Origin: Thermoplasmata archaeon
GTDB lineage: Archaea; Thermoplasmatota; Thermoplasmata; Lutacidiplasmatales; UBA184
Assembly: GCA_022750455.1 (NCBI GenBank)
Contig: JAKIVR010000007.1
Location: 1-57,301 of the forward strand
Direction: 5' to 3'
Length of the DNA: 57,301 nucleotides
Below are positions 41,778-50,731 of the stretch, piece by piece. The notes below the pieces were generated by a model. The model was not told the origin of the DNA and did no database searches. It was given only the letters and a program-made list of their open reading frames with translations. Within the stretch, counting starts at the first letter, position 1, and every line of letters begins with the position of its first letter. Position numbers and translations under genes: made by a program.

Positions 41778-43214
41778 ATGCGGCACCCCCCGAACCCTCC
41801 GGTCATCGACGGTCCGCCCCCCGCGGAGCGTTCGGCGTCGGCTCCGGAACCGGTCGGCGCCCGCCGAAAGGAGCCGCAGACCCTGACGCCGGGTCGACCG
41901 GTCCCTCACACGACCCGGCAGCCGCCCCTCCCGACCGTCGTCGTCCGTCCGACCGCGGCTCGGCGGGAAGCGTTGGAGGGGCTCTCCCTGGACCTGAGCT
42001 GGCACCGTCCGCCGGAGCGGGCCCCACCCCCCGACCGCTCCCCGCTGCGTCCGGTCCACGTGGTGATGGTCGGGTGGGAGTTTCCCCCGTTCCACTCCGG
42101 TGGGCTCGGGGTGCACTGCTACGAGATCGTTCGCGAGCTGACGGCGCTCGGGCACCGGGTCACGTTCCTCACCCCGTTCCCCGGCCCGTTCCAGGACGGG
42201 AGCGGCGCCGAGTTCCGCACGCCGTCCGAACCCCGCCGGGCCGGTGTCGGCCCGACCGAGGCGTACGCCCCCGGCTCCCAGTTCTGGACCGGCGACGGGG
42301 TCCCGACCGTGGAGCGGTACAACGAATGGGTCGGATCGTTGCCCGACCCCGGTCAGGTCGACCTCGTCCATGTCCACGACTGGTTCGGCACCGTCGGCGC
42401 GACCACGCTCGCACGCCGGCTCCACGTGCCCCTCGTGATGACCGTGCACTCGACCGAGTACGACCGCTCGCTCGGCCAGCCGACCCCGGAGATCCTGCAG
42501 CGGGAGGCGTTCGGCATCGGGTCGGCCGATCGCGTCATCGCCGTCAGCCGGCATCTGAAGCAGCAGCTGGTGGAGCGGTACTTCGCGGCCCCGGACAAGG
42601 TCCGGGTCATCTACAACGCCGTGCGCCCGGCGTCGCGGGCCGACCCGAAGCTCGCGCCGGCGCAGCCGATGGTGCTGTACCTGGGACGACTCGCGGCGAT
42701 GAAGGGGATCGAGACGTTCCTCCGGGCGGCCGCGCTCGTCGCCCCGATCGCCCCCCGCGCGCTGTTCGTGGTCGCCGGGGACGGGCCCGAGTACCCTCGG
42801 CTCCTCACCCTCGCCGCGCATCTCGGCATCGCCGACCGTGTCCTCTTCTTGGGACGCGTGAGCGAGGACGAGCGGGAGTCGCTGCTCGCCCGGGCCACGG
42901 TGTTCATCCTGCCGAGCGTGGTCGAACCGTTCGGGATCGCGGCGCTGGAGGCGATGGCCGCCGGGGTCCCGACGATCCTCTCCAAGACGAGCGGCGTGGC
43001 CGAGGTGACGGAGAACGTCTTCACCGTCGACTTCTGGGACATCGACGAGTTCGCCAGCCGGATCGCCGAGCTCCTCGCCTATCCGGCGCTGCGCCGGACC
43101 ATGGGCGAGCTGGGGCGGGAGGATGCGACCCGGCACGGCTGGGCCGAGCGGGCCCGCGAGACGACCGGCGTGTACCGCGAGATGCTGGCCCGGCGATCGG
43201 GGCGGCATCCGTGA
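41778..43214 (+). CDS. GT4 family glycosyltransferase (glycogen synthase-like)
   Basis: The 478-residue protein has a disordered proline-rich N-terminus of about 85 residues, then a GT-B fold: VVMVGWEFPPFHSGGLGVHC, LVHVHDWFG, TVHSTEYDRS, VIAVSRHLKQQL, KVRVIYNAV, LYLGRLAAMKGIE, FVVAGDGPEY and the retaining EX7E-type segment PSVVEPFGIAALEAMAAGVP. The first motif resembles archaeal ADP/UDP-glucose-using starch or glycogen synthases. Its stop overlaps the GTG of the GH57 gene, and this pairing supports storage-glucan metabolism. Confidence 0.9.
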   Translation: MRHPPNPPVIDGPPPAERSASAPEPVGARRKEPQTLTPGRPVPHTTRQPPLPTVVVRPTAARREALEGLSLDLSWHRPPERAPPPDRSPLRPVHVVMVGWEFPPFHSGGLGVHCYEIVRELTALGHRVTFLTPFPGPFQDGSGAEFRTPSEPRRAGVGPTEAYAPGSQFWTGDGVPTVERYNEWVGSLPDPGQVDLVHVHDWFGTVGATTLARRLHVPLVMTVHSTEYDRSLGQPTPEILQREAFGIGSADRVIAVSRHLKQQLVERYFAAPDKVRVIYNAVRPASRADPKLAPAQPMVLYLGRLAAMKGIETFLRAAALVAPIAPRALFVVAGDGPEYPRLLTLAAHLGIADRVLFLGRVSEDERESLLARATVFILPSVVEPFGIAALEAMAAGVPTILSKTSGVAEVTENVFTVDFWDIDEFASRIAELLAYPALRRTMGELGREDATRHGWAERARETTGVYREMLARRSGRHP

Positions 43215-44413
43215 AGATCGTCCTCTACCTGCATCTGCACCAGCCGTGGCGGCTCGCTCGGTACCGGTACGTCGATGTCGGCAGCGGCCAAACGTACGTC
43301 GACCGGGAGCGGAATCTCGCCATCTTCCGGCGGATCGCCGAGCAGAGCTACCGCCCGGCGTTCCTCCGCCTGCGCCGGATGCTCGAGGAGGATCCGGGCT
43401 TCCGCCTCTCCCTCTCCGTCACGGGCCCGTGGATCGAGCAGGCGCGGGAGGCGGCGCCGGACCTGTTGCCGGCGCTCGCCGCGATGGTCCACACCGGCCA
43501 CGTCTCGATCGTGGGCGAGACGTACTACCACTCCCTCGCCTTCCTCCTGCCCGCACCCGAGCTCCAGGAGGAGGTGGCGATGCACCGGGCGGTGGTGCGC
43601 CAGGAGTTCGGCACGCAGCCGCGCGTGCTGCGGATGACGGAGCTCGCCTACTCCGACGACCTGGCGCGGTTCGCCGCCGAGCAACACTTCTCCGGGATGC
43701 TCGCCGAAGGCTGGGACGGGACGCTCCAGGGCCGTCCTCCGACCCGGGTCTACACCTCGGCCGCCGCGCCGTCGGTCGCCCTCCTCCTGCGCCACTACCC
43801 GTTGAGCGACGATGTCGGGTTCCGCTTCTCCTCGAGGGAGTGGAAGGAGTACCCGCTCACGGCCGAGAAGTACGTCGGCTGGATCTCCCGGCTCGACGGG
43901 GACGTGGTGAACCTCTTCTTGGATTTCGAGACGTTCGGCGAGCACCACGCCCCCTCCACGGGCATACTCGACTTCCTCCAAGCGCTCCCGACGCACGTAC
44001 GATCCTACCCCCATCTCGGGTGGGCCACCGTGGAGGAAGCGATCGAGCTGCCGAAGTTCGGCGAGCTCTCGGCGCCCCGCACGACGACGTGGGCGGACCA
44101 GAACCGCGACCTCGGCGCCTGGCTCGGGAACGACCTGCAGCGCTCCGCGTTCGAGACGGCGAAGAGCGTCGGGGAGATCGTGCGACGCAGCCACGACCCG
44201 GACCTACTCGACATCTGGCGCCAGCTGTTGACCTCGGACCACTTCTATTACATGTATCTGGGAGGCCACGGGGCGGACCTCGGGGTCCACCAGTACTTCA
44301 GCGCGTACGGCAGCCCGTACGACGCCTACGCGACGTACATGAATGCCTTGACCGATTTGAGGCAGCGGGCGCTGCGCGCGCCCGCCGCCGGGGAAAAAGG
44401 TTCGACGGCTTAG
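43211..44413 (+). CDS. glycoside hydrolase family 57 protein
   Basis: The 400-residue protein shows GH57 conserved regions: LHLHQPWRLARY at the N-terminus (HQP), then SIVGETYYHSLAFL, which has the region II Glu context, LAYSDDLARF and FLDFETFGEHHAPSTG with the catalytic Asp/Glu region, followed by a helical C-terminus. GH57 includes alpha-amylases, 4-alpha-glucanotransferases and branching enzymes; the exact activity is not settled. The GTG start overlaps the GT4 stop by four bases, indicating coupled expression. Confidence 0.9.
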   Translation: MKIVLYLHLHQPWRLARYRYVDVGSGQTYVDRERNLAIFRRIAEQSYRPAFLRLRRMLEEDPGFRLSLSVTGPWIEQAREAAPDLLPALAAMVHTGHVSIVGETYYHSLAFLLPAPELQEEVAMHRAVVRQEFGTQPRVLRMTELAYSDDLARFAAEQHFSGMLAEGWDGTLQGRPPTRVYTSAAAPSVALLLRHYPLSDDVGFRFSSREWKEYPLTAEKYVGWISRLDGDVVNLFLDFETFGEHHAPSTGILDFLQALPTHVRSYPHLGWATVEEAIELPKFGELSAPRTTTWADQNRDLGAWLGNDLQRSAFETAKSVGEIVRRSHDPDLLDIWRQLLTSDHFYYMYLGGHGADLGVHQYFSAYGSPYDAYATYMNALTDLRQRALRAPAAGEKGSTA

Positions 44414-44997
44414 CCGGCCACCGGGGTCGGGGGCGTCGGCAGCCCGTTCACGCTGGTCAGGACCATCCAGATCACAACGATCAGGACGATGATCAGAACC
44501 GCGTGCCAGAACCGCTCGAAGCCGACGTAGCGCCAGACCGCGTCCTTCGAGTCATCGGACGGGCGAGGCAGTCCCCACTGGAGCTTGGAGCCAAGTCCGA
44601 CGATGATGAACGTCAGGCCGAGCACCCAGAGGATCTTGCCGATCATCAGGCCCGTCGCGGCGGACTGGTAGGTCGACTGCCCCAGGCACGTCGGCGTGTT
44701 GAACGCGCACGAGGGGTACGCGACGACCGAGATGATCCAGACCGTGCCGATGAAGATGAACAACAGGCCGAGCGCCTGGATGATCCACCCGAACTTGAGG
44801 GCCATGCTGCCGATGTCCATCGCGGCCCGGGGGGCGGCGGGGGCCATCGGTTGCTGCCACGTTTGGGGGGCAGCAGGTTGTCCCGCCGCCGGCTGGGTCC
44901 ATCCCTGTTGCTGGGGATAGGCCTGGGGCGGGTACTGCTGCGGAGGGTATCCGGCCGGCGGTGGCGACCACGGCTGAGGCGGTGGGGTAGCTGGCAT
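44410..44997 (-). CDS. membrane protein with Pro/Gln/Tyr-rich N-terminus
   Basis: The 195-residue protein starts with about 57 residues rich in Pro, Gln, Tyr and Ala (PAGYPPQQYPPQAYPQQQGW), a low-complexity cytoplasmic tail. Three or four membrane helices follow (WIIQALGLLFIFIGTVWIIS, GLMIGKILWVLGLTFIIVGL, HAVLIIVLIVVIWMVL). No family is recognised. GCTTATTC lies about 26 bases before the ATG. The last four bases overlap the end of the convergent GH57 gene. Confidence 0.75.
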   Translation of the reverse strand: MPATPPPQPWSPPPAGYPPQQYPPQAYPQQQGWTQPAAGQPAAPQTWQQPMAPAAPRAAMDIGSMALKFGWIIQALGLLFIFIGTVWIISVVAYPSCAFNTPTCLGQSTYQSAATGLMIGKILWVLGLTFIIVGLGSKLQWGLPRPSDDSKDAVWRYVGFERFWHAVLIIVLIVVIWMVLTSVNGLPTPPTPVAG

Positions 44998-45060
44998 GGC
45001 GGGCAGTCAGCGAACGGGTGAATAAGCCTATCCCTCAAGGGGGGGAGGTGAGATTTCGGC

Positions 45061-46101
45061 CTAGTTCGGGCCGTCAGCGGCCTTCGGCCGGACCGCCCAC
45101 GATTGGGCGCCTTCGAGGCAGAACGCGAAATCGACGATGTGGCCGCCGGCGCTCGTGACCGCCTTCGCGACCTCCTGGCGCCGCCGGAAATCGCAGAAGA
45201 GGAGGAGGTAGCCGCCGCCCCCGGCCCCGGTGAGCTTGCCCCCGAGCGCCCCCGCCCCGCGCGCCGTTGCGTAGAACTTGTCGATCGCCGGGTTCGAGAC
45301 GCCTTCGGTGAACTTCTTCTTCGCCTCCCACCCCTCGTGGAGCAGCTCCCCCATGGCGTCCAGGTTCCCGGTGAGCAGCTCCTTCTTCATGGCGAAGGCG
45401 AGCTTCTTCGCGTCGTCCAACCCCTGCACGGTCGACGAGCGCCCTTCCTTGTAGGCGGTCGTCTGGTTCTCGATGATCGTCCCCGAGTATCGGGTGACCC
45501 CGGTGTAGACGAGCATGAGGCGGTAGGCGAGCTCGTTCGACACCTCCGGGTCGATCCGGAGCGGATTGACGACGGTGGAGTTGCCGGTGAACTCGATGAA
45601 GTTGAACCCCCCGAAGGCGGCCGCGTACTGGTCCTGGCGACCCCCGGGCTCGCCGAGGTCGACGCGCTCGATCTTGTAGGCGAGCTCCGCCACCTCGTAG
45701 GTCGTCATCGGGAGCTTGAGGTAGCGCTGGAACAGCGTGACGAGCGAGACCGAGAGGGTGGAGGAGCCTCCGAGACCCGTCCTCGGCGGGGCGTCGCTGT
45801 GCAGGAAGATCTCCATGCTGCGGTCGGAGCGGTGGAAATGCTTCAGGAACGCCTTGACGAGGTCGAGCTCCCCATTGTACACCATCTCGTGGGGGGCCCG
45901 GTACTCGGCGGTGACGTCGAAGTCGAGGGAGTGGACCTTCGCCTCCCCGTGGCCGGGGTCGGCGTACAACGTCGCGTAGGCGTACTTGTCGATGGTCGCA
46001 TTGAGGACGGCACCCCCCCGCTCCTCCGGGTAGGGACTGACGTCCGTTCCCCCCCCGGCGAACGAGATCCGGAGAGGTGCCTTGGACCGGAGGATATCCA
46101 T
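45061..46101 (-). CDS. GHMP kinase, heptose-7-phosphate kinase (HddA)-like
   Basis: The 346-residue kinase begins LRSKAPLRISFAGGGTDVSP, then GGAVLNATIDKYAYATL. It has the GHMP ATP loop PPRTGLGGSSTLSVSLV and the C-terminal KLTGAGGGGYLLLFC, matching the HddA/LmbP-like branch that phosphorylates C1 of sugar phosphates such as heptose 7-phosphate. In archaea these act in surface or N-glycan sugar synthesis; the substrate here is unproven. ATG 46101 is preferred over the longer track start. It shares a promoter spacer with the divergent membrane protein gene. Confidence 0.85.
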   Translation of the reverse strand: MDILRSKAPLRISFAGGGTDVSPYPEERGGAVLNATIDKYAYATLYADPGHGEAKVHSLDFDVTAEYRAPHEMVYNGELDLVKAFLKHFHRSDRSMEIFLHSDAPPRTGLGGSSTLSVSLVTLFQRYLKLPMTTYEVAELAYKIERVDLGEPGGRQDQYAAAFGGFNFIEFTGNSTVVNPLRIDPEVSNELAYRLMLVYTGVTRYSGTIIENQTTAYKEGRSSTVQGLDDAKKLAFAMKKELLTGNLDAMGELLHEGWEAKKKFTEGVSNPAIDKFYATARGAGALGGKLTGAGGGGYLLLFCDFRRRQEVAKAVTSAGGHIVDFAFCLEGAQSWAVRPKAADGPN

Positions 46102-46128
46102 GGGCGGCTCGGCGAGCGAAAGATAGCT

Positions 46129-46136
46129 TCTTAAGA
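46129..46136. promoter_or_regulatory. palindromic TATA-like box shared by divergent genes
   Basis: TCTTAAGA is a perfect 8-base palindrome in the 58-base spacer. Its centre is about 31.5 bases from ATG 46101 on the minus strand and 27.5 bases from ATG 46160 on the plus strand. One TATA box could therefore position transcription in both directions. Confidence 0.55.
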
Positions 46137-46159
46137 GTGCCCCCCTCCCCCCGACCGGA

Positions 46160-46597
46160 ATGCCCGCACAAGCCGAGGAAGAGTTCGGCACCATCGTCAA
46201 CAACTGGTTGCGGACCCACCGCTACCTGCTGTCGATCCTGGTGTTCGCGGGGGGGATCGTGCTCTCGACGCTCGCCTTCGGCGATTTCACCCCGGCGTCG
46301 AGCGTGTGGCCGTTCAGTGTCATCAACACGTACACCGACGGCACGCTCAACGGCGGGTCGGGGGTCAACTACAATCTCGGGTTCGTCATCCTGGGCCCGA
46401 TCATCGCCCTCATCGGCGCGTACCTCGTCGGCGCCTACATCCTCGCCCGCCGCAAGTTCGAGCACCTGATGGTCACCAAGAGCAAGGCCGAGTTCCTCCG
46501 GAACATCCCCGACCTCGAGCAGCTGCTCTGGGACCTCACGCCGGCCGACGAGACCCGCTACCTCCAGAAGTTGGGGGACCTGCGCATCCGGCGCTGA
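46160..46597 (+). CDS. small two-helix membrane protein, unknown function
   Basis: The 145-residue protein has two membrane helices (YLLSILVFAGGIVLSTLAF and LGFVILGPIIALIGAYLVGAY) and a cytoplasmic C-terminal domain of about 45 charged residues (KSKAEFLRNIPDLEQLLWDL). It may belong to a small archaeal DUF family seen in Thermoplasmata, but I cannot name it securely. The C-terminal domain could bind a cytoplasmic partner. Confidence 0.75.
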   Translation: MPAQAEEEFGTIVNNWLRTHRYLLSILVFAGGIVLSTLAFGDFTPASSVWPFSVINTYTDGTLNGGSGVNYNLGFVILGPIIALIGAYLVGAYILARRKFEHLMVTKSKAEFLRNIPDLEQLLWDLTPADETRYLQKLGDLRIRR

Positions 46598-46646
46598 CGA
46601 CGACCGACCGCGCCGGCGTCAAGTAGCCCACCCGATTGGATGGCCG

Positions 46647-47561
46647 ATGGCCGTCCCCTCCGTCGATCACGTCAAGGGATTCCGGTTCCGACGCCTCGAC
46701 AAGCCCGAGGAGTTCCGCACCGCCGAGGAGCTCCAGCGCGAGGTGTGGGGGACGGGGGAGTCGGCCCCGGTCTCGGCCCCGCGCCTGCGGGAGATGCAGG
46801 ACCACGGCGGCCACGTGCTCGGGGCGTACGTCGATATCTACCTCGCCGGCGTGCTGGCGAGCTCCCTCGGCTGGGACGGGAAGGAGCTGTACCAGTTCGT
46901 GGCGATGGCCGCCGTCCGGCCCGAGTACCGCCAGCACCGGGTCGGGATCCGGCTCGGGGCGTACTTGCGGGACCAGACGATGCAGCAAGGTCTGACGACG
47001 GCGCGCTGGATGATCGATCCGCTCGATGGCCGCGCGGCGCACGTGGCGATCCGGGCGCTCGGGGCGGTGCCGGACCGGTACCTGACCCACTACTTCGGCA
47101 CCCTCGCGACCCCGCCGGACCGCGGTCTGGAGACGGACCGCCTCTCGGTGCGCTGGACGCTGAGCGATCCGACCGTCGAATCGCGGCTGAACGCCACGCC
47201 CCCGCCGGGCGCCAAGCCTCGAACGGCCCCCGCGCCGCTCGAGGGGGCGCCGATGCTCGTCACCGACGTCGCGGAGAGCGGGCTGCGGTTCCCGACCGAG
47301 GTGCGGGAACCGTCGGAGCCCCGGGCGACGATCGAGGTCCCGTTCGACCTCGACGCGATCCAACACCACGAACCGGCCCGGCTCCGACCGTGGCGACACG
47401 CAGTGCGGGACGCGTTCCGCGCCGCCCTCGACGCGGGCTACGCGGTGACCGACTTCACCGTGCAGACCGTCGAGCACGAGCGCCGGAGCTTCTACCTTCT
47501 CGAGGCTCGACCTCCGGCCCCGCCACCCCCGACCGGCGCGGTGGCGATTCCCCCTAAGTAG
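46647..47561 (+). CDS. GNAT-like acetyltransferase-fold protein
   Basis: The N-terminal 150 residues resemble a GNAT domain: RRLDKPEEFRTAEELQREVW at the start, then YQFVAMAAVRPEYRQHRVGI, equivalent to the acetyl-CoA binding RxxGxG loop but with QHRVG in place of the glycine-rich form. The C-terminal half (about 170-304) is not a standard GNAT domain and ends with VEHERRSFYLLEARP. It resembles a predicted acetyltransferase superfamily of unknown substrate. Confidence 0.75.
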   Translation: MAVPSVDHVKGFRFRRLDKPEEFRTAEELQREVWGTGESAPVSAPRLREMQDHGGHVLGAYVDIYLAGVLASSLGWDGKELYQFVAMAAVRPEYRQHRVGIRLGAYLRDQTMQQGLTTARWMIDPLDGRAAHVAIRALGAVPDRYLTHYFGTLATPPDRGLETDRLSVRWTLSDPTVESRLNATPPPGAKPRTAPAPLEGAPMLVTDVAESGLRFPTEVREPSEPRATIEVPFDLDAIQHHEPARLRPWRHAVRDAFRAALDAGYAVTDFTVQTVEHERRSFYLLEARPPAPPPPTGAVAIPPK

Positions 47562-47581
47562 AGTCCTTCCGTACCAACCCC

Positions 47582-48529
47582 GTGACCCCGTTCCCTCGTC
47601 CCTCCGCGACCTCCGGTCGTCGGGCGTTGTTCGGTCTGACGTTCCTCTCGGTCGGCCTCGGGGCGGCGGCGGCGCTGCTCGCCGTCCCGAGCTCGGCCGG
47701 GGCGGGGAAGGCCGCCACGCCGAGCTTCGCCTCGGCGCTGTTCCCCAGCTGGGCGGTCCTCCTGGGGGCGGAGGTCGTCTTCCCGATCTTCCTCGGCGCC
47801 TTCATCCTGTTCCTGTACGCCCGCGTTCGATCCGGGGAGCAGTCGTTCGCCGGCGGGTTGGCGCTGATGGGATTCTCGGTCATCGCGATCGGCGTCCTCT
47901 TCGTCTGGCTGTTCCAGGTGATCCACTACCCGGGGTATCAGTGGTTCCAGGGAGCGCAGGGCAGCCCTCCGAGCAACCAGACGATCGTCCCGCCCGTCGG
48001 CCAATCCGTGCCTCCGGGGAACCAGACCGGAAATCCGATCCCCGGATCCTCCGGCGGCCCCTCGTGGTGGGCCTCGCTCGTCGACTGGCTCCCGATCGTC
48101 GGGGGGATCGTCGCCGCCCTCGTGGTGGCGCTGCTGGTACTGCCGAAGCTCGCCCCTCCCCAGGCACCGGAGACGGAGGAGTCGACCGAGGCTCCGGCGA
48201 AGCGGGCGCTGGAGGAAGCGATCGATTCGCTCGACCGGGAGGGGAGCGATCCCCGGCTCGCGATCCGGGCCGCGTACGCCCGGCTCCTCCTCCGGGCGCA
48301 GAATCGCCTGCCCCCGTTGGATCCGGCCACGCCCCGAGAGATCGAGGAGCTGCTCGTCCACCGCCTTCGGGTCGCCCCGTCGGTCGCCGGTGAGCTCACG
48401 GCGCTGTTCGAGGAGGCTCGGTATTCCACGCACCCGCTCGGTCCCGAGACCGTCGAACGGGCCCGCCGGCTCCTCGGTCAGGCGTTGGCGGAGATGGAGC
48501 CTCGCGCGAGGAGCGGCCCGTCGGAATGA
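47582..48529 (+). CDS. DUF4129-type membrane protein
   Basis: The 315-residue protein has an N-terminal helix, two further helices (WAVLLGAEVVFPIFLGAFIL and LMGFSVIAIGVLFVWLFQVI), an extracytoplasmic Pro/Asn/Gly loop and a fourth helix (VGGIVAALVVALLVL). The cytoplasmic C-terminus has the DUF4129 plan (DPRLAIRAAYARLLLRAQ, TPREIEELLVHRL, LFEEARYSTHPLG). The start is GTG. It opens an operon of four genes that overlap by four bases each. In related clusters DUF4129 accompanies DUF58 and transglutaminase proteins. Confidence 0.82.
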   Translation: MTPFPRPSATSGRRALFGLTFLSVGLGAAAALLAVPSSAGAGKAATPSFASALFPSWAVLLGAEVVFPIFLGAFILFLYARVRSGEQSFAGGLALMGFSVIAIGVLFVWLFQVIHYPGYQWFQGAQGSPPSNQTIVPPVGQSVPPGNQTGNPIPGSSGGPSWWASLVDWLPIVGGIVAALVVALLVLPKLAPPQAPETEESTEAPAKRALEEAIDSLDREGSDPRLAIRAAYARLLLRAQNRLPPLDPATPREIEELLVHRLRVAPSVAGELTALFEEARYSTHPLGPETVERARRLLGQALAEMEPRARSGPSE

Positions 48530-48924
48530 ACCGCGACCCTTTCCTCTGGGCATTGAGCGGGCTCGCCCTGCTCGCGGGCCTGTTGTCGGTGTGGGCCGGA
48601 TCTTCGATCACGTTCGCGCTCCCGTTCGCGGCGGTGGCGGCCGTGCCGGCTCTGGTGGTCTTGGTTCTGGCGTTGACCGGCTCCGGGCTCGGCGCTCCCT
48701 CCCCCCACCGTACGAAGGACGCCGTGCCTCGCGTGCCTCTCCGAGAGGCGATGACCGGGGATCGTTCCGGCGTCTTCGACGCTCTCCACTCCTTGGAGCG
48801 GTCCGCCGGTAGGTCGCTGGGGCCGGGGGATCGAGAGGAGGAGGCTCGGCTGCTTCGGGCGCCCCACTCCGAGTTCCTCGACCACGTGGAGCGTCGGATC
48901 GAACAGCTCGAGAGATCCACGTGA
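48526..48924 (+). CDS. small membrane protein of the DUF58 operon
   Basis: The 132-residue protein has two hydrophobic helices (LSGLALLAGLLSVWAGSSI and LPFAAVAAVPALVVLVLAL) and a polar cytoplasmic tail of about 75 residues rich in Arg and Glu (EFLDHVERRIEQLE). It overlaps both neighbours by four bases (ATGA and GTGA), so it is almost certainly part of the same complex or process. No family is recognised. Confidence 0.78.
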   Translation: MNRDPFLWALSGLALLAGLLSVWAGSSITFALPFAAVAAVPALVVLVLALTGSGLGAPSPHRTKDAVPRVPLREAMTGDRSGVFDALHSLERSAGRSLGPGDREEEARLLRAPHSEFLDHVERRIEQLERST

Positions 48925-50222
48925 GCGACCCCACCGGCGCCGCCGAGGACGGGCCTCCCCTGCATTGGACGCCCCGGGCCGTACTCCTCGTCGCCGCCGT
49001 CGGCGTCTTCGTCACGCTCGCCATCGTCCTCCGCTCCGGGGTCCCGTTGATCCTGGCCGCTCCGCTCCTCGTCGCCCCGGCGGCTGCCGGCCTCCTCGCC
49101 CCACGCCGGTCGGTCTCCGGTCGTCTCACGTGGAGCGCGGAGGGAAGTCGGGCCGAGGTCGACGTCCGGGGACGGATCGAGTGGGACCATCTGAAGGCCG
49201 CCCAGGTCCGGCTGAGCGTCCTCCCGGCCCCGCCCCTCCTTCTCGAGGCGCCCATCGAGATCCAACCGGAGGGGCGCGTCCTGGAGTTTCACCTCCAGTA
49301 TCGCTCCCCGATCCCCTGCGCTCTCTCCCTCCCATTGCTTCGGGCGAGTTGGCGGGATCCGTTCGGACTCCTCGAGACGGAGATCCCGCTCGACGGCGAG
49401 CCTCTCCCGGTCGATCGCTTTCCTCCGGAGATCCAGAACCTCGGGGGGATCAAGCTCCGTCACACCACGCCCCTGCCCGGGGAGAACGTCTCGCGTGCGA
49501 TCGGCGCTTCGGGAGAGTTCTTCGGGGTCCGGCCCGCGGTACCCTCCGATCCGGCCCGTCGGCTGAACTGGCGCGCGACGGCCCGGGCCGGACGCCCGCT
49601 CGTGAACGAGTTCCGGATCGAACGGACCGGAGACGTGCTGTTGTTGATCGATGCCCGGCCGACCAGTGCCGGACCGTCCCGAGACGCGGAGCTCCTCGCT
49701 CTCTCGCGCGTCGCGGTGACCGGGATCGCCGATCGAGTGCTCGACTCGAAGTCCCGCGTCGGCGTCGGTCTGTTCGGAGAGTTCCTCGACGCGGTACCTC
49801 TCGGGACCGGCCGTCGTCACCGGTTCCGCATCCGCGACCAGCTCGCCCGCGCCACCGTCTCCTCGGTAGCAGGCCCGGCGGAGAGGCTGGCGGTCTCCCT
49901 GCGCCGGCACTTTCCGCCGGGCGTGCTGACGATCCTGCTCTCTCCGATGATCGACGAGGACCAGCTCCCCGTCCTTCTCCACCTGCGACGCCGCGGATTC
50001 CCCGTGGTGGTCCTGAGCCCCTCGGCGATCCCTCTCCTCGTACCCGCCGACCGGACGGATCGGGAGGACGTCCTCTCCCGACGCCTCCTCCAGCTGCAAC
50101 GCGACCGTCGGCTCCGCCAGGTGTGGACGGAGGCCCCGGTCGTCGACTGGGCCGACTACTGGTCCCTCGCCGGGATGGTCGCCCTCCTCGAACGTCCGGA
50201 CCCGCGGCGGAGGGCCTCGTGA
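48921..50222 (+). CDS. DUF58 protein with vWA-like C-terminal domain
   Basis: The 433-residue protein has two N-terminal membrane helices, a beta-type domain, and the DUF58 signature SGEFFGVRPAVPSDPARRLN followed by WRATARAGRPLVNEF. A vWA-like domain (VLLLIDARPTSAG in the MIDAS position, but without DxSxS) completes it. DUF58 proteins usually work with a MoxR ATPase; here the closest MoxR gene is about 4 kb downstream. The GTG start overlaps the preceding stop. Confidence 0.87.
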   Translation: MSDPTGAAEDGPPLHWTPRAVLLVAAVGVFVTLAIVLRSGVPLILAAPLLVAPAAAGLLAPRRSVSGRLTWSAEGSRAEVDVRGRIEWDHLKAAQVRLSVLPAPPLLLEAPIEIQPEGRVLEFHLQYRSPIPCALSLPLLRASWRDPFGLLETEIPLDGEPLPVDRFPPEIQNLGGIKLRHTTPLPGENVSRAIGASGEFFGVRPAVPSDPARRLNWRATARAGRPLVNEFRIERTGDVLLLIDARPTSAGPSRDAELLALSRVAVTGIADRVLDSKSRVGVGLFGEFLDAVPLGTGRRHRFRIRDQLARATVSSVAGPAERLAVSLRRHFPPGVLTILLSPMIDEDQLPVLLHLRRRGFPVVVLSPSAIPLLVPADRTDREDVLSRRLLQLQRDRRLRQVWTEAPVVDWADYWSLAGMVALLERPDPRRRAS

Positions 50223-50731
50223 GCGTCGGCCCGCCCACCCGATGGGTCCGCCCGGCGATCGTCGGACCGGGCCTCCTCGCCGTCGTCTCCATCGGTCTGG
50301 CCCTGGAGGCGCGCATCGGTCTCGGCCTCGGACTCGGCGTCGCCCTCGGAGGGGTCGTACTCTGGGTGGTGGTCCGGCGCCTGCCGATCCCGTACGCCGG
50401 TCTGGTGGCGCTCCTCGGAGCTCTCACCTCCTTGGGCGCTCTGGTGTCGTGGGTCCCGGATACTCTCTCCAGCGACCTCCTCGCCGGGATCGGGGGAATC
50501 ACTCTGTTGCTCTCCATGGTCGAGGGAGCGGACTCGCCGAGCGACTGGGGCGACGCGACCAACGCGCTCGCCGTTCCCGTGCTCGCCGTGGTGGTGGCGT
50601 TCCTGACCCGCGCCGCTGTCCCTCTGGGGACCGCCAACATCGGGGATGCCGGCCTTCTGCTCGTGATCCTCCTGCTGGGCGGAGCGTTCCTCTACCGCGA
50701 CCCGACGTGGCTCGGGTCGCCAACCTCTTGA
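50219..50731 (+). CDS. multi-pass membrane protein ending the DUF58 operon
   Basis: The 170-residue protein has five or six hydrophobic segments (for example AIVGPGLLAVVSIGLALEA and AVPVLAVVVAFLTRAAVPL) and little else. The GTG start overlaps the DUF58 stop (GTGA). It may act with the DUF58 and DUF4129 proteins in a membrane complex. No family is recognised. Confidence 0.78.
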   Translation: MSVGPPTRWVRPAIVGPGLLAVVSIGLALEARIGLGLGLGVALGGVVLWVVVRRLPIPYAGLVALLGALTSLGALVSWVPDTLSSDLLAGIGGITLLLSMVEGADSPSDWGDATNALAVPVLAVVVAFLTRAAVPLGTANIGDAGLLLVILLLGGAFLYRDPTWLGSPTS

